Positions 47,428 to 56,273 of a stretch of 64,000 nt of DNA are shown piece after piece; the stretch's first letter is position 1, and each line of letters opens with the position of its first letter. Where the stretch lies: positions 1 to 64,000 of the forward strand of contig CALSOU010000007.1 in the NCBI GenBank assembly GCA_943788055.1. Direction: 5' to 3'. The position numbers were made by a program, and so were the translations under genes. The stretch comes from an uncultured Saprospiraceae bacterium. GTDB taxonomy: Bacteria > Bacteroidota > Bacteroidia > Chitinophagales > Saprospiraceae. The notes under the pieces are model-generated. The model did not search any database, had not been told where the DNA came from, and worked only from the letters and a program-made list of their open reading frames with translations.

Positions 47428-48618
47428 ATGTCAGACTATAAACAACTTACTGAGTTTGTACGATTATTCAAGAAATCCCTGAATAAAACGACCTTTGTTT
47501 CTCTAAAACTTGCCAATTGTCGAGATGTAGAGAGCGAGTTGAAGCAAGTACGAGGTAAACTTGTTGAACTGAAAAAGGGTGTGCATTTATCCTTAATATA
47601 TCGCTACAAAACAAAGGATGTAACTAAGAATTACACCTTTGATGAAGCAACTGACATTGTTTTTGATCTGATGAAGACTAGCTTCTATCAGGGTACTTGT
47701 GCTACCGCACAATACGACTACTTCCTAACGATGTATAAGGTTGCCAAATCAAAACTAAGACACAAGGCAAGTCAAGCAAAAGATGTTGTGGTACATCAAC
47801 ACGATCACATTAAAAATCGCATAATACCATATGAGGGTAATAGATATCTGCAAAAACTGGGCATTACTTCTCAAGACGGTCAGATTAAGAGCAAAATGCA
47901 CGACAAGTATAAGCAGATCAATAAATACGTGGAGATTATCGATGATATTTTGAAGAAAACCGTCCTTCCAGAGAATCCTGTAATTGTTGATATGGGCTCA
48001 GGAAAGGGATACTTGACTTTTGCTCTTTATGACTACTACCAGCGTCTTCGAAAAGAAAATGTCGAAATTCATGGTGTTGAAATGCGAAGTGAATTAGTTG
48101 ATTTGTGTAATGAGATTGCCAAAGATTCGGAATTTGAAAACCTAAAGTTTCAAGAAGGTACAATTCAACAAAGTAATTTTGAAAGAATCGACTTTCTAAT
48201 TGCTTTACATGCCTGCGACACAGCTACAGATGATGCGATTCTTAAAGGAATCAAAGGAGGATCGCAATTAATCGTGTGTGCTCCTTGCTGTCATAAACAA
48301 GTTCGTAAACACATGTATACGACTGGAATTTTTGAGGAAATCACAAAGCATGGCAGCATGCAAGAACGTCAAGCTGAGTTGTTAACCGACACAATTCGCG
48401 CCATGATGCTTGAAGCCTATGGCTACAAGACACGTATTTTCGAATTTATCAGTACCAGTCACACACCAAAGAATCTAATGATAGTTGCATCCCTAGATGA
48501 AAGAAGAACTGAGGCAGAACCAGAAAAGCTTAAGCAGGTAGAATTACTGATGAAGGAATTTGGTATTGCTCATCAGTTTTTACATCGAAATTTAACTTCT
48601 GGCACATACCGATCTTAG
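47428..48618 (+). CDS. SAM-dependent methyltransferase (METTL25/RRNAD-like)
   Basis: This is a 396-residue cytoplasmic protein. The ATG at 47428 (MSDYKQLTEFVRLF) is preferred to one 42 bp upstream. The N-terminal 180 residues are helical and basic, possibly RNA-binding (HDHIKNRIIPYEGNRYLQKLG is conserved-looking). The Rossmann methyltransferase domain begins at about 200 with VIVDMGSGKGYLTFAL (SAM-binding motif I), then EIHGVEMRSELVDL, and the diagnostic LIALHACDTATDDAI followed by VCAPCCHKQVRK. The HACDTATD and CCHKQ blocks are those of the Methyltransf_32 group related to METTL25 and RRNAD1. The substrate is unknown; rRNA or tRNA is plausible. Confidence 0.85.
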   Translation: MSDYKQLTEFVRLFKKSLNKTTFVSLKLANCRDVESELKQVRGKLVELKKGVHLSLIYRYKTKDVTKNYTFDEATDIVFDLMKTSFYQGTCATAQYDYFLTMYKVAKSKLRHKASQAKDVVVHQHDHIKNRIIPYEGNRYLQKLGITSQDGQIKSKMHDKYKQINKYVEIIDDILKKTVLPENPVIVDMGSGKGYLTFALYDYYQRLRKENVEIHGVEMRSELVDLCNEIAKDSEFENLKFQEGTIQQSNFERIDFLIALHACDTATDDAILKGIKGGSQLIVCAPCCHKQVRKHMYTTGIFEEITKHGSMQERQAELLTDTIRAMMLEAYGYKTRIFEFISTSHTPKNLMIVASLDERRTEAEPEKLKQVELLMKEFGIAHQFLHRNLTSGTYRS

Positions 48619-48641
48619 TTAATCGTACAACTATTAAATAA

Positions 48642-48839
48642 GATCGTGACAACCAAGCAAAGAGTCTACTTATTGGCTTACAATATGAATTGAATGAGAA
48701 GTTATATGTAGGAGGCGAGTTAAGACCATCAATCACTACATCATATCGCTTTACCAATATGACGGTAAATCCTCCTGATTTTGGAATCCGGTTTGACTTT
48801 GGCTCGAGAGTAAGACTACATCTTATCTATACTTTATAG
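48642..48839 (+). pseudogene. C-terminal remnant of an outer-membrane beta-barrel protein
   Basis: A frame of 65 codons without a start, preceded at once by a stop, reads SLLIGLQYELNEKLYVGGEL, SYRFTN and FGIRFDFGSRVRLHLIYTL. The alternating pattern and final strand ending in Leu are those of an outer-membrane barrel C-terminus. The N-terminal part is absent and the methyltransferase gene ends 24 bp upstream, so this is a truncated leftover. It is on the plus strand. Confidence 0.55.
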
Positions 48840-48926
48840 TCGATGGTTTTAAGTATTATAAATGTCAAGAAACCTTCTTGCAAAACATAATATTTTTCGT
48901 ATTCTTGACCATCTCAATCAAATACA

Positions 48927-50615
48927 ATGAATACGAAAAACACGTCATTATCGGACATCGAAATTGCTCAAAATTCAGAGATCCAGCATATCCGAAATAT
49001 TGCATCAAAGCTTAATATAGGTGAAGATGATTTAGAATTATATGGAAAGTACAAAGCGAAGCTTCCACTTTCATTGATCGATCAAGAAAGTATTTCCAAG
49101 AATAAGTTAGTACTTGTTACTGCGATGACTCCAACGCCAGCAGGAGAAGGAAAAACCACGACATCGATAGGATTAACAGAAGGGCTCAATCTGATTGGAA
49201 AGAGAACTTGCGTTGTACTGAGGGAGCCATCATTGGGCCCTGTCTTTGGCATAAAAGGTGGAGCAGCAGGCGGTGGGTACTCCCAAGTCATACCGATGGA
49301 AGACATCAACTTGCACTTCACTGGAGATTTCAGCGCTATTGAAAAAGCAAACAACTTATTAGCAGCCTTGATAGACAATAATCTACAAAGTAAAGTCAAT
49401 AATCTCAACATTGATCCACGTACCATCGTGTGGAAACGTGTGATGGATATGAATGATCGTGCATTACGGCAAATTACAATCGGGCTCGGTGGAACTGCTA
49501 ATGGTATCCCTAGAGAGGATGGCTTCAATATAACACCCGCTTCTGAAGTGATGGCAATCCTATGTATGAGCGAAAGCTTTTCTGATCTTAAGAAACGATG
49601 TGGAAATATATTTATCGGCTATACTTTTGAAAGAAAGCCAATTTTTGCTCGAGATCTTAACGCTGAAAATGCAATGGCAATATTGTTGAAAGACGCAATC
49701 AAGCCAAATCTTGTTCAAACAATGGAAGGAAACCCAGCAATTATTCATGGGGGACCCTTTGCCAACATAGCTCAGGGAACAAATACAATCTTAGCAACTA
49801 AAATGGGCTTGTCTTTAGCAGACTATGTTGTTACAGAAGCTGGCTTCGGAGCTGACTTGGGTGCAGAAAAGTTCTTGAATATAAAATGTGTATCAGGTGG
49901 GCTTTCGCCCAAAAGCATTGTACTAGTAGCTACAATCCGAGCTTTAAGACATCACGGTGGCGCTCCAAAAGAAGAATACAACACAGCTAGCCTAGATCGA
50001 GTACAAGCAGGATTTGCGAACCTTGAAAAGCACATTGAAAACTGTCTAAAATTCAAAGTGACGCCAGTGGTGGCAATCAACGCATTCCCTTCTGACTCAG
50101 AAGAAGAAACGACATGGATAATAGAGGCTTGTGCCAAAATGGGTGTTAAAGCAGTTATAGCAGATGGATGGGCTAAAGGAGGGGAAGGTATGACTAAACT
50201 AGCTGAAGCGGTTGTTGAAGCAGTCGAAAAAGGTAACTCCAACTTTACACCTCTCTACGATTGGAATGATTCCATAGAATCAAAAATAGAAACCATAGCA
50301 AAAGAGATATATGGGGCAGCCCATGTCGAATACACCTCCACTGCCAAAAGAGACCTTCGACGTATTAAGAAACTAGGTCTAGAACATCTTCCGGTCTGTA
50401 TGGCTAAAACTCAAAAGTCTTTCTCTGACAATGATAAGCTTCTAGGAAGACCAAGAGGATTTGACATTACTATTCGAGAATTTGAATACGCCGTGGGAGC
50501 AGGTTTCATAATTCCTATACTTGGAAATATGATGAGAATGCCTGGACTACCTTCAGTACCAGCAAGTTCAAACATGTATATTGATGACGATGGTGTTATA
50601 TCTGGTCTCTCTTAG
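48927..50615 (+). CDS. fhs: Formate-tetrahydrofolate ligase
   Basis: This makes 10-formyl-THF from formate, ATP and tetrahydrofolate for purine synthesis, and for initiator tRNA formylation. The P-loop-like signature TPTPAGEGKTTTSIGLTEG is at about 69-87, followed by LREPSLGPVFGIKGGAAGGG (about 98-117), NLHFTGDFSA and EAGFGADLGAEKF. The C-terminal part has GRPRGFDITIREFEYAVGAG and GNMMRMPGLPS. Length is 562, full size. It precedes map by 55 bp on the same strand. The pairing with a methionine-related PLP gene nearby suggests a one-carbon/methionine neighbourhood. Confidence 0.97.
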   Translation: MNTKNTSLSDIEIAQNSEIQHIRNIASKLNIGEDDLELYGKYKAKLPLSLIDQESISKNKLVLVTAMTPTPAGEGKTTTSIGLTEGLNLIGKRTCVVLREPSLGPVFGIKGGAAGGGYSQVIPMEDINLHFTGDFSAIEKANNLLAALIDNNLQSKVNNLNIDPRTIVWKRVMDMNDRALRQITIGLGGTANGIPREDGFNITPASEVMAILCMSESFSDLKKRCGNIFIGYTFERKPIFARDLNAENAMAILLKDAIKPNLVQTMEGNPAIIHGGPFANIAQGTNTILATKMGLSLADYVVTEAGFGADLGAEKFLNIKCVSGGLSPKSIVLVATIRALRHHGGAPKEEYNTASLDRVQAGFANLEKHIENCLKFKVTPVVAINAFPSDSEEETTWIIEACAKMGVKAVIADGWAKGGEGMTKLAEAVVEAVEKGNSNFTPLYDWNDSIESKIETIAKEIYGAAHVEYTSTAKRDLRRIKKLGLEHLPVCMAKTQKSFSDNDKLLGRPRGFDITIREFEYAVGAGFIIPILGNMMRMPGLPSVPASSNMYIDDDGVISGLS

Positions 50616-50670
50616 AACATATTCATAGTTTGGAGTATTATACTTGGTACATCGGACAAGATTGTAACAT

Positions 50671-51456
50671 ATGATAATTCAAACGGAAGAGGATTGGAAG
50701 GGATTGCGAGCAGCTTCACATGCCGTAGCAATTACTTTACAAGAGATGAAGGCCATTACCAAAGTGGGAATGACCACGAAAGCAATTGACGAATTTGGTG
50801 GTAAAGTTCTCAAGAAATTTGGTGCGAATTCGGCTCCTTACAAAGACTATAAATTTCCTGGTTATGCCTGTATTTCTTTAAACCAAGAGGCATGCCATGG
50901 AATACCCTCTGATAGAATCATTAAAGAGGGTGACCTCATCAATATTGATGTATCAGCTGAATTAAGCGGTTATTATGGAGATAATGGTTGCTCTTTTATT
51001 ATAGGAAAAGACTTACAAAATGTCCAAAGTCTGGTAGATGCTTCTGAAGCCATTCTGATGGAAGCCATATCTCAAATAAAAACTGATGTAAAAATCAATG
51101 AAATAGGTGGTTTGATTAACATGCTCGCTAAATCCAGAGGTTACAATGTGATTAAAAACATTTGCGGTCATGGAATTGGTCGGAAATTACACGAAGAACC
51201 AACTGAAATCGCTTGTTGGAAGGATCGAGCTAATCGACAAAGATTCAAGAAGAACTCGGTCATAGCAGTTGAAACTTTCATCTCGACAGGTGCCAAGTTT
51301 GTGCATGAAGATGATGATGGTTGGACCTTAAAAACTGATGACGGTAGCCTTGTAGCTCAACATGAACACACTATGGTAGTTACCGATGATTATCCAGTAA
51401 TTCTAACGTGGGAAAATGAAATTGGTAAAGAAGAACTAGCCAAAAGAATAATCTAA
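50671..51456 (+). CDS. map: Type I methionine aminopeptidase
   Basis: This removes the initiator Met from nascent proteins. The catalytic His and metal ligands are visible: EACHGIPSD (His near 77), LINIDVSAELSGYYGDNGCSF (two Asp near 94 and 105), GHGIGRKLHEEPTEI (His near 169), VIAVETFIS (Glu) and QHEHTMVVTDD near the end (Glu). Length is 261 with no zinc-finger extension, normal for a bacterial type I enzyme. It ends convergently with the PLP enzyme gene, with overlapping stop codons at 51453-51456. Confidence 0.95.
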   Translation: MIIQTEEDWKGLRAASHAVAITLQEMKAITKVGMTTKAIDEFGGKVLKKFGANSAPYKDYKFPGYACISLNQEACHGIPSDRIIKEGDLINIDVSAELSGYYGDNGCSFIIGKDLQNVQSLVDASEAILMEAISQIKTDVKINEIGGLINMLAKSRGYNVIKNICGHGIGRKLHEEPTEIACWKDRANRQRFKKNSVIAVETFISTGAKFVHEDDDGWTLKTDDGSLVAQHEHTMVVTDDYPVILTWENEIGKEELAKRII

Positions 51457-52748
51457 ATCAGCTGCGTCAACGCAGACTTTAAAGAAAGATTACTTATCTC
51501 AATATCGAGATTTACAGCCTCCAGTCCTTGAGAAATGTCAGATATTAAATCCTCTGCATGCTCAACACCTACTGAAAGTCTTATCAAACTCTGATTAATA
51601 CCAATTTCAGCTTTAAGCTCATCTGTTAGTCCAACGTGCGTCATTGTCGCCGGATGTTGTACTAGACTTTCTGTACTTCCAAGACTTACTGCTAGCTTAA
51701 TCAATTTAAGCGAATTTAGAAATTTAAAAGCTTCTTTCTGCCCACCTTTAATTTCAAACGCTATCATAGCTCCTGGTGAACTATATTGCTTTTTGTACAA
51801 TTGATAGTTTTTGGAGTTCTTGTCTATACAACCTAAGTAATGAATTTTATCAATTTTGGAATGCTCTTCCAAAAATTCAACCACTTGCTGAGCATTTCTT
51901 GCCTGCTGCTCCATACGAACTTTAAGTGTTTCCAATGATCGAAGCAAAAGCCAGCACGTATGCGGGCTTGCCATATTTCCGAGAAAAGTCCTCAGGACTT
52001 TCACTCGCGACATGATTTCAGAATTTCCTAGAACTGCACCGGCGATTAGATCACTATGCCCACCAATATACTTTGTTGCTGAGTAGACTACAATGTCAGC
52101 GCCGTGAGCTAAAGGACTTGACCACAACGGCCCCATGTATGTATTGTCCACAGCTAAATATGCTTTTTTGTCTTCATTGGAAAACAAATCCGCAATAGAC
52201 CTACACATTTCAATATCTATTAGATCATTGGTTGGATTGGCAGGGGTCTCAATATAAACGAGCGCTAAACGAGATCCATGACCGCTTTTCTCAACCATTT
52301 CGATAATCTCGTCTTTAGATTGACTAGGTGTAAAACCAATCGTATAAACACCAATCTCATTCAAAAAATAGTTTATAAAATGATCAGTTCCTCCATACAC
52401 TGGTTGACTATAAAGCAATAAATCTCCTGGCTTCAAGAATTCTAGAAGCACAGTACTAATCGCTGACATACCACTCTCAAACACAGCACATTCATCAGCT
52501 TTGTCCCACAAACACAATCTCTCTTCGAGAATCTGTAAATTTGGATTATTAATCCTACTGTAAATTAGGCCCAGTTCTTCAGTCTGATCTTTCTTTCGCA
52601 ATCCATATGCAAGTTCAAAATATGCCTTACCTTCTTCAGCAGTTCGAAATGCGAACGTTGAAGTCTGAAATATTGGCGGTTTGACAGCTCCCTCTGACAA
52701 TTCGGGCTTATAACCATGGGACATCATTAAACTTTCTGGATGTTTCAT
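51453..52748 (-). CDS. Cys/Met-metabolism PLP enzyme (methionine gamma-lyase or cystathionine gamma-synthase/lyase type)
   Basis: This is a trans-sulfuration family enzyme. PLP-binding features are the YSRINNPNLQILEERLC start, ESGMSAISTVLLEFL, QPVYGGTDHFINY, ETPANPTNDLIDI and the lysine block VYSATKYIGGHSDLIAGAVLG near 205-225. C-terminal SLGSTESLVQHPATMTH and IRLSVGVEHAEDLI complete the family pattern. At 431 residues it is a little longer than the 390-400 of canonical members; an insertion near 45-55 (ELAYGLRKKDQTEELG) accounts for part. The precise activity cannot be fixed from sequence. The divergent Lrp gene suggests amino-acid-responsive control. Confidence 0.88.
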   Translation of the reverse strand: MKHPESLMMSHGYKPELSEGAVKPPIFQTSTFAFRTAEEGKAYFELAYGLRKKDQTEELGLIYSRINNPNLQILEERLCLWDKADECAVFESGMSAISTVLLEFLKPGDLLLYSQPVYGGTDHFINYFLNEIGVYTIGFTPSQSKDEIIEMVEKSGHGSRLALVYIETPANPTNDLIDIEMCRSIADLFSNEDKKAYLAVDNTYMGPLWSSPLAHGADIVVYSATKYIGGHSDLIAGAVLGNSEIMSRVKVLRTFLGNMASPHTCWLLLRSLETLKVRMEQQARNAQQVVEFLEEHSKIDKIHYLGCIDKNSKNYQLYKKQYSSPGAMIAFEIKGGQKEAFKFLNSLKLIKLAVSLGSTESLVQHPATMTHVGLTDELKAEIGINQSLIRLSVGVEHAEDLISDISQGLEAVNLDIEISNLSLKSALTQLI

Positions 52749-52877
52749 GTTACTGAATTTTAGGAATTTAGCAAATTCTATTGTCCTACAAATTTAAATA
52801 ATATAGGAATCATTATCTATCAAATTTTTAAACTCAGTAAATTTTCCTGTAATTTATATAATAAAAGGATTTTGGAC

Positions 52878-52885
52878 TATTTTTG
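52878..52885 (+). promoter_or_regulatory. Putative -7 box of the lrp-like gene
   Basis: TATTTTTG at 52878-52885 matches TAnnTTTG and lies 35 bp before the ATG at 52920. The 170-bp divergent region 52749-52919 is AT-rich and would hold both promoters and Lrp sites. No clear TTTG -33 element is at the right distance. Confidence 0.35.
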
Positions 52886-52919
52886 TATTAAAACAACTAA
52901 ACAGAAAGGAATTATTACA

Positions 52920-53384
52920 ATGACAAACCTAGATACGATCGACAAAAGTCTTTTGGAAATCTTACAAAATGACTCAAATACAAACATTAAGGAGATTTCC
53001 GCAAGACTAAATCTCACAAAATCACCACTTTATGATAGGATTCGACGATTGGAAAAGGAAGGGCTTATTTCAAAATATGTCGCTGTTCTTGACACCAACA
53101 AGCTCAATGCTTCTATGGTAGTATATTGCTCTGTTTCTCTTGAAAATCAAAAATTGGATGCTATCGAAGCTTTTAGTAGATCGGTAGATACTATACCGGA
53201 AGTTGTTGAATGCTATCTCATGGGCGGAGCCAATGACTTTCTTCTAAAAGTAATAGTAAAAGACCTTCAGGCGTATCACAAATTCTCAACAGGGAAACTT
53301 GCAGCTCTTCCAAACGTTGCACAGATAAAGAGCACATTTGTTCTTAACGAAACTAAAAGATCTACCGTTCTCCCAATCTTTTAG
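52920..53384 (+). CDS. Lrp/AsnC family transcriptional regulator
   Basis: This is a leucine-responsive-type regulator. The ATG at 52920 gives MTNLDTIDKSLLEILQNDSN, the usual N-terminus, whereas a longer upstream frame is not family-like. The helix-turn-helix is at about 20-42 (TNIKEISARLNLTKSPLYDRIRRLE). The RAM effector-binding domain is at about 68-150 and includes VVECYLMGGANDFLLKVIVKD. It is 154 residues, standard. It is transcribed divergently from the PLP enzyme, a typical arrangement of Lrp-family regulators and the gene they control, so it probably regulates amino-acid breakdown in response to a sulfur or branched-chain amino acid. Confidence 0.93.
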   Translation: MTNLDTIDKSLLEILQNDSNTNIKEISARLNLTKSPLYDRIRRLEKEGLISKYVAVLDTNKLNASMVVYCSVSLENQKLDAIEAFSRSVDTIPEVVECYLMGGANDFLLKVIVKDLQAYHKFSTGKLAALPNVAQIKSTFVLNETKRSTVLPIF

Positions 53385-53398
53385 AACGATTCAAACTT

Positions 53399-53755
53399 TT
53401 AGGATTTATTGTCAAAACCATAAACACAATGTCTGCAACCATTACCACAACATTGCCCACGAAGAGCATGATACCTTTCAGTAAAAACCCACTTACCTCC
53501 CTCTAAATAGTAATGTATATCTTCTTCAAGCATGCTAGGTTTAGTAGGAAAAGATTCACTTTTGATCTCAGCAATTAATGAATCAAAATATATTAAACAA
53601 GCATTACAAAGGCAATCAAAGTAGGTTTTATGCAAAAACTCTAGGGTTTCCGTATCTAAGGAGATATTGCATTGACACGCATCAATATTATCTGGCACAC
53701 ATAAATGTTGTGCATTGCACCTTGGACATTTTTTCAGCTTATCATCCGGCTTCAT
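53399..53755 (-). CDS. Cysteine-rich CWC domain fused to DUF5522-like domain
   Basis: This is a small 118-residue protein with 14 cysteines. The N-terminal half (about 8-58) matches the cysteine-rich CWC family: KKCPRCNAQHLC, DACQCN and YFDCLCNACL. The C-terminal half (about 82-114) has YYLEGGKWVFTERYH and GQCCGNGCRHCVYGF, the hallmark of DUF5522. These two modules often occur as neighbouring genes; here one ORF carries both. Zinc or iron-sulfur binding is likely from the Cys pattern. Function is unknown. It is convergent with the lrp-like gene, and the subunit 3 gene of the second GMC pair ends 14 bp upstream of its start. Confidence 0.8.
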   Translation of the reverse strand: MKPDDKLKKCPRCNAQHLCVPDNIDACQCNISLDTETLEFLHKTYFDCLCNACLIYFDSLIAEIKSESFPTKPSMLEEDIHYYLEGGKWVFTERYHALRGQCCGNGCRHCVYGFDNKS

Positions 53756-53769
53756 CTTACTCCAACTTA

Positions 53770-54330
53770 CTAACTGTAAACACGCCCCTTAGTTTCACTT
53801 AAGAGGATATCACCGAGATAGTCGCCTGGAATTGAGATATGGTCCAACACCTGCGTTGCCCCGACCTCACTTGTAAAAAACGCCATATTAACAGCAGATC
53901 TCATTCTATAGAACACGCTTGAAGGACTCATTTTCCCTTCAGTAGGGTCATCAATCATCGCTTGTAGAACTTCATGACGTTGTTCTAACTCACAATCAGT
54001 GAAAGGCTTCTGATGTCGTGTGGTAGAAATAGTGTCAAATATAGCTAGTCCAGCTAGATACATTTCTTGCTGTTCTGGCTTAAGAAATCGTGAAGCATAT
54101 TCATCTATATATCTGCTAACAAAGGCATCTTTAGCTCCAGGCGTTTCTGTTCTAGGGATAATTGTTTCAGCAATTTCACTTAGTAAACTAGCTTGCGTCT
54201 TGTCAAAAAAGACGGGCTCCCATGAATCTTCTAATGAAGGTTGACAGCTCTGCATTAAAGCAGTCGCAGACCCCATGCTGACCGCTCCCAATAATAGCGC
54301 TGTGTTCTTTAAAGCGTCTCTCCTTTTCAT
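53770..54330 (-). CDS. Gluconate 2-dehydrogenase subunit 3 family protein (second copy)
   Basis: This is the small partner of the second GMC dehydrogenase. The N-terminus MKRRDALKNTALLLGAV has a twin-arginine motif and a lipobox-like LMQSC with Cys29, consistent with Tat export and lipid anchoring. The helical body includes LLSEIAETIIPRTETPGAKDA and FVSRYIDEYAS, closer to the family consensus than the first copy. At 186 residues it is full length. It lies 9 bp downstream of the flavoprotein gene, whereas the first pair has the subunit 3 gene upstream of the flavoprotein. No cytochrome c gene is adjacent. Confidence 0.88.
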   Translation of the reverse strand: MKRRDALKNTALLLGAVSMGSATALMQSCQPSLEDSWEPVFFDKTQASLLSEIAETIIPRTETPGAKDAFVSRYIDEYASRFLKPEQQEMYLAGLAIFDTISTTRHQKPFTDCELEQRHEVLQAMIDDPTEGKMSPSSVFYRMRSAVNMAFFTSEVGATQVLDHISIPGDYLGDILLSETKGRVYS

Positions 54331-54339
54331 GGTCTATGA

Positions 54340-56046
54340 TTATAGTTCATTTTTACTTAATTGATCAGCTGCATAATTGGCCGCTCTTGCTGAAAAAGCC
54401 ATATATGTCAGAGATGGATTCTGACATGCTGAGGATGTCATCATAGCACCATCAGTGATAAAAACATTCTTAACAGCATGTATCTGATTCCATTCATTTA
54501 GTACCGAGGTCTTTGGATCTCTTCCCATTCTGGCAGTCCCCATTTCGTGAATACCATTTCCGGGATTACAAGGATTGTCATATTCTCTTACGTTCTTTAA
54601 TCCTGAAGTCTCAAGCATCTCCGCAGCAGCAGATGCCATATCTTTCCGCATTGCTTTTTCGTTGGCTTTATAATCGACATCCAACACCAGAGTAGGCTGA
54701 CCGTACATATCTGTCTTCTCATAGTTCAAGGTTATTCTATTATCTTCATAAGGTAAGCATTCACCAAACCCGGTCATCCCAAAACGCCATTTTCCAGGCC
54801 TACTAGTGGCATCCTTATACTCAGCTCCAAACTGCGCTTCAGCAACATGATGTCCATAACCAGATCGTGACGCTCCACCTTGATAACCATAACCACGAAT
54901 GAATTCCTTCATCCTACTTGACTTGTCGAGGTTTCTAAATCTCGGAACATAGATACCGTTTGGTCTTTTTCCTCGATAATACCTATCTTCAAAACCTTCA
55001 ACATCACCACTTGCACCAACTTTGAAGTGATGATCCATAACATTTCGACCCACTTGGTCACTATCATTCCCCAAGCCATTGGGGAACCGCTCAGAAGTAG
55101 ACTGAAGCAGAATCTGAGCTGAAGCCAGGGCTGACGCATTCAAGAAAATAACTTTAGCAAAAAATTCGTGAGTAGTTTTGGTTTCAGCATCTAAAACTCT
55201 GACACCCGTTGCTTTTTGAGTTTTGTCATCATAGACGACTTCGGTCACGATTGAATTTGGTCTTAGTGTCAGATTTCTAGTTGCCCGAGCAGCTGGCAGT
55301 GTAGAAGCTTGTGTACTAAAATAACCGCCATATGGACATCCTCTCATACACCTATTTCTAAATTGACATTTACCACGTCCATTATGCGCTTTGGTGAGAT
55401 GTGCTGCTCGACCAATCGTCATAACTCGACCATCAAAATTCTCCGCTATTCGATCCTTGATCATTTTTTCAACAGCATTCATCTCCATCGGTGGAAGAAA
55501 AACTCCATCAGGCAATTGCGACAATCCAAGATTCTGACCGCTCACTCCGATGAAAGACTCAACCTTATCATACCATGGCTTAATATCAGCATATCTAACT
55601 GGCCAATCAACAGCAATCCCGTCTTTTGCATTTGCTTCAAAATCCATTTCACTCAAGCGATAAGATTGGCGTCCCCATGACAATGAACGACCTCCAACAT
55701 GATACCCTCTAATCCAGTCAAATGGTTTCTTCTCAGTGTATGGATGATCTGTGTCCTTCTGCCAAAAATGCTTTTGCGCAGGAGTAATCGTGTAACCAGT
55801 TCGCCTTTGAACATAGTAATCAACCAATTCTTCCTCAGTCATTCTATTACGATTTGGCAACTCCCATTTTTCAAGATTTGCTGTCGTATAATCTGTGACG
55901 TGATTGATCATATGTCCTCTTTCAAGCATCAATACTTTAAGACCTCTCTCAGTCAATTCTTTTGATGACCATCCTCCACTTATTCCTGAACCTACCACAA
56001 TGGCATCATAAGTATTCTCCGCTTCTCCTTTTGTATTTAAATTCAT
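54340..56046 (-). CDS. GMC family oxidoreductase (second gluconate dehydrogenase-like flavoprotein)
   Basis: This is an FAD-dependent sugar, sugar-acid or alcohol dehydrogenase. The ATG at 56046 (MNLNTKGEAENTYDAIVVG) is chosen; the reading frame extends 15 bases further to a TTG. FAD motif VVGSGISGG is at about 17-25, the YHVGGRSLSWGRQ block near 112, the three-Cys CQFRNRCMRGCPYGGYF near 232, and the C-terminal GIHEMGTARMGRD and SACQNPSLTYMAF carry the catalytic His and Asn. In this copy the first His of the HH pair seen in the other copy is replaced by Glu (HEMGTARMG versus HHMGGARMG). Length is 568. It is the 5' gene of its pair. Substrates of the two copies may differ. Confidence 0.88.
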   Translation of the reverse strand: MNLNTKGEAENTYDAIVVGSGISGGWSSKELTERGLKVLMLERGHMINHVTDYTTANLEKWELPNRNRMTEEELVDYYVQRRTGYTITPAQKHFWQKDTDHPYTEKKPFDWIRGYHVGGRSLSWGRQSYRLSEMDFEANAKDGIAVDWPVRYADIKPWYDKVESFIGVSGQNLGLSQLPDGVFLPPMEMNAVEKMIKDRIAENFDGRVMTIGRAAHLTKAHNGRGKCQFRNRCMRGCPYGGYFSTQASTLPAARATRNLTLRPNSIVTEVVYDDKTQKATGVRVLDAETKTTHEFFAKVIFLNASALASAQILLQSTSERFPNGLGNDSDQVGRNVMDHHFKVGASGDVEGFEDRYYRGKRPNGIYVPRFRNLDKSSRMKEFIRGYGYQGGASRSGYGHHVAEAQFGAEYKDATSRPGKWRFGMTGFGECLPYEDNRITLNYEKTDMYGQPTLVLDVDYKANEKAMRKDMASAAAEMLETSGLKNVREYDNPCNPGNGIHEMGTARMGRDPKTSVLNEWNQIHAVKNVFITDGAMMTSSACQNPSLTYMAFSARAANYAADQLSKNEL

Positions 56047-56162
56047 AAACAGTCTATTCAATTTAGCTTGTTCAATATATGACTACCAAACAAAGATGCC
56101 AATTTATTAATTATTATAGAACAATGAATGTGTCCTATAAGAAAACACAGAATTAATATTGT

Positions 56163-56178
56163 AATGATCGTGATCATT
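56163..56178. repeat. Perfect palindrome upstream of the second GMC gene
   Basis: AATGATC-GT-GATCATT is a 7-bp inverted repeat with a 2-base centre, about 115 bp upstream of the GMC start. Its length and symmetry suit an operator for a dimeric regulator, but no regulator gene is adjacent and no second site was seen. Confidence 0.35.
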
Positions 56179-56273
56179 TTGATTGATTAAGCGTTAAAAA
56201 CAGTACTATTAGTTGAATAGTTTTTGCTCCTAAAATATTAAAGACGGACATTTCAAATAAAATCTGGTAATAG

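Noticed and set aside
55309..55680. Plus-strand 123-codon open frame opposite the second GMC gene
   Set aside because: It is a mirror frame of a well-supported flavoprotein with no motif of its own.
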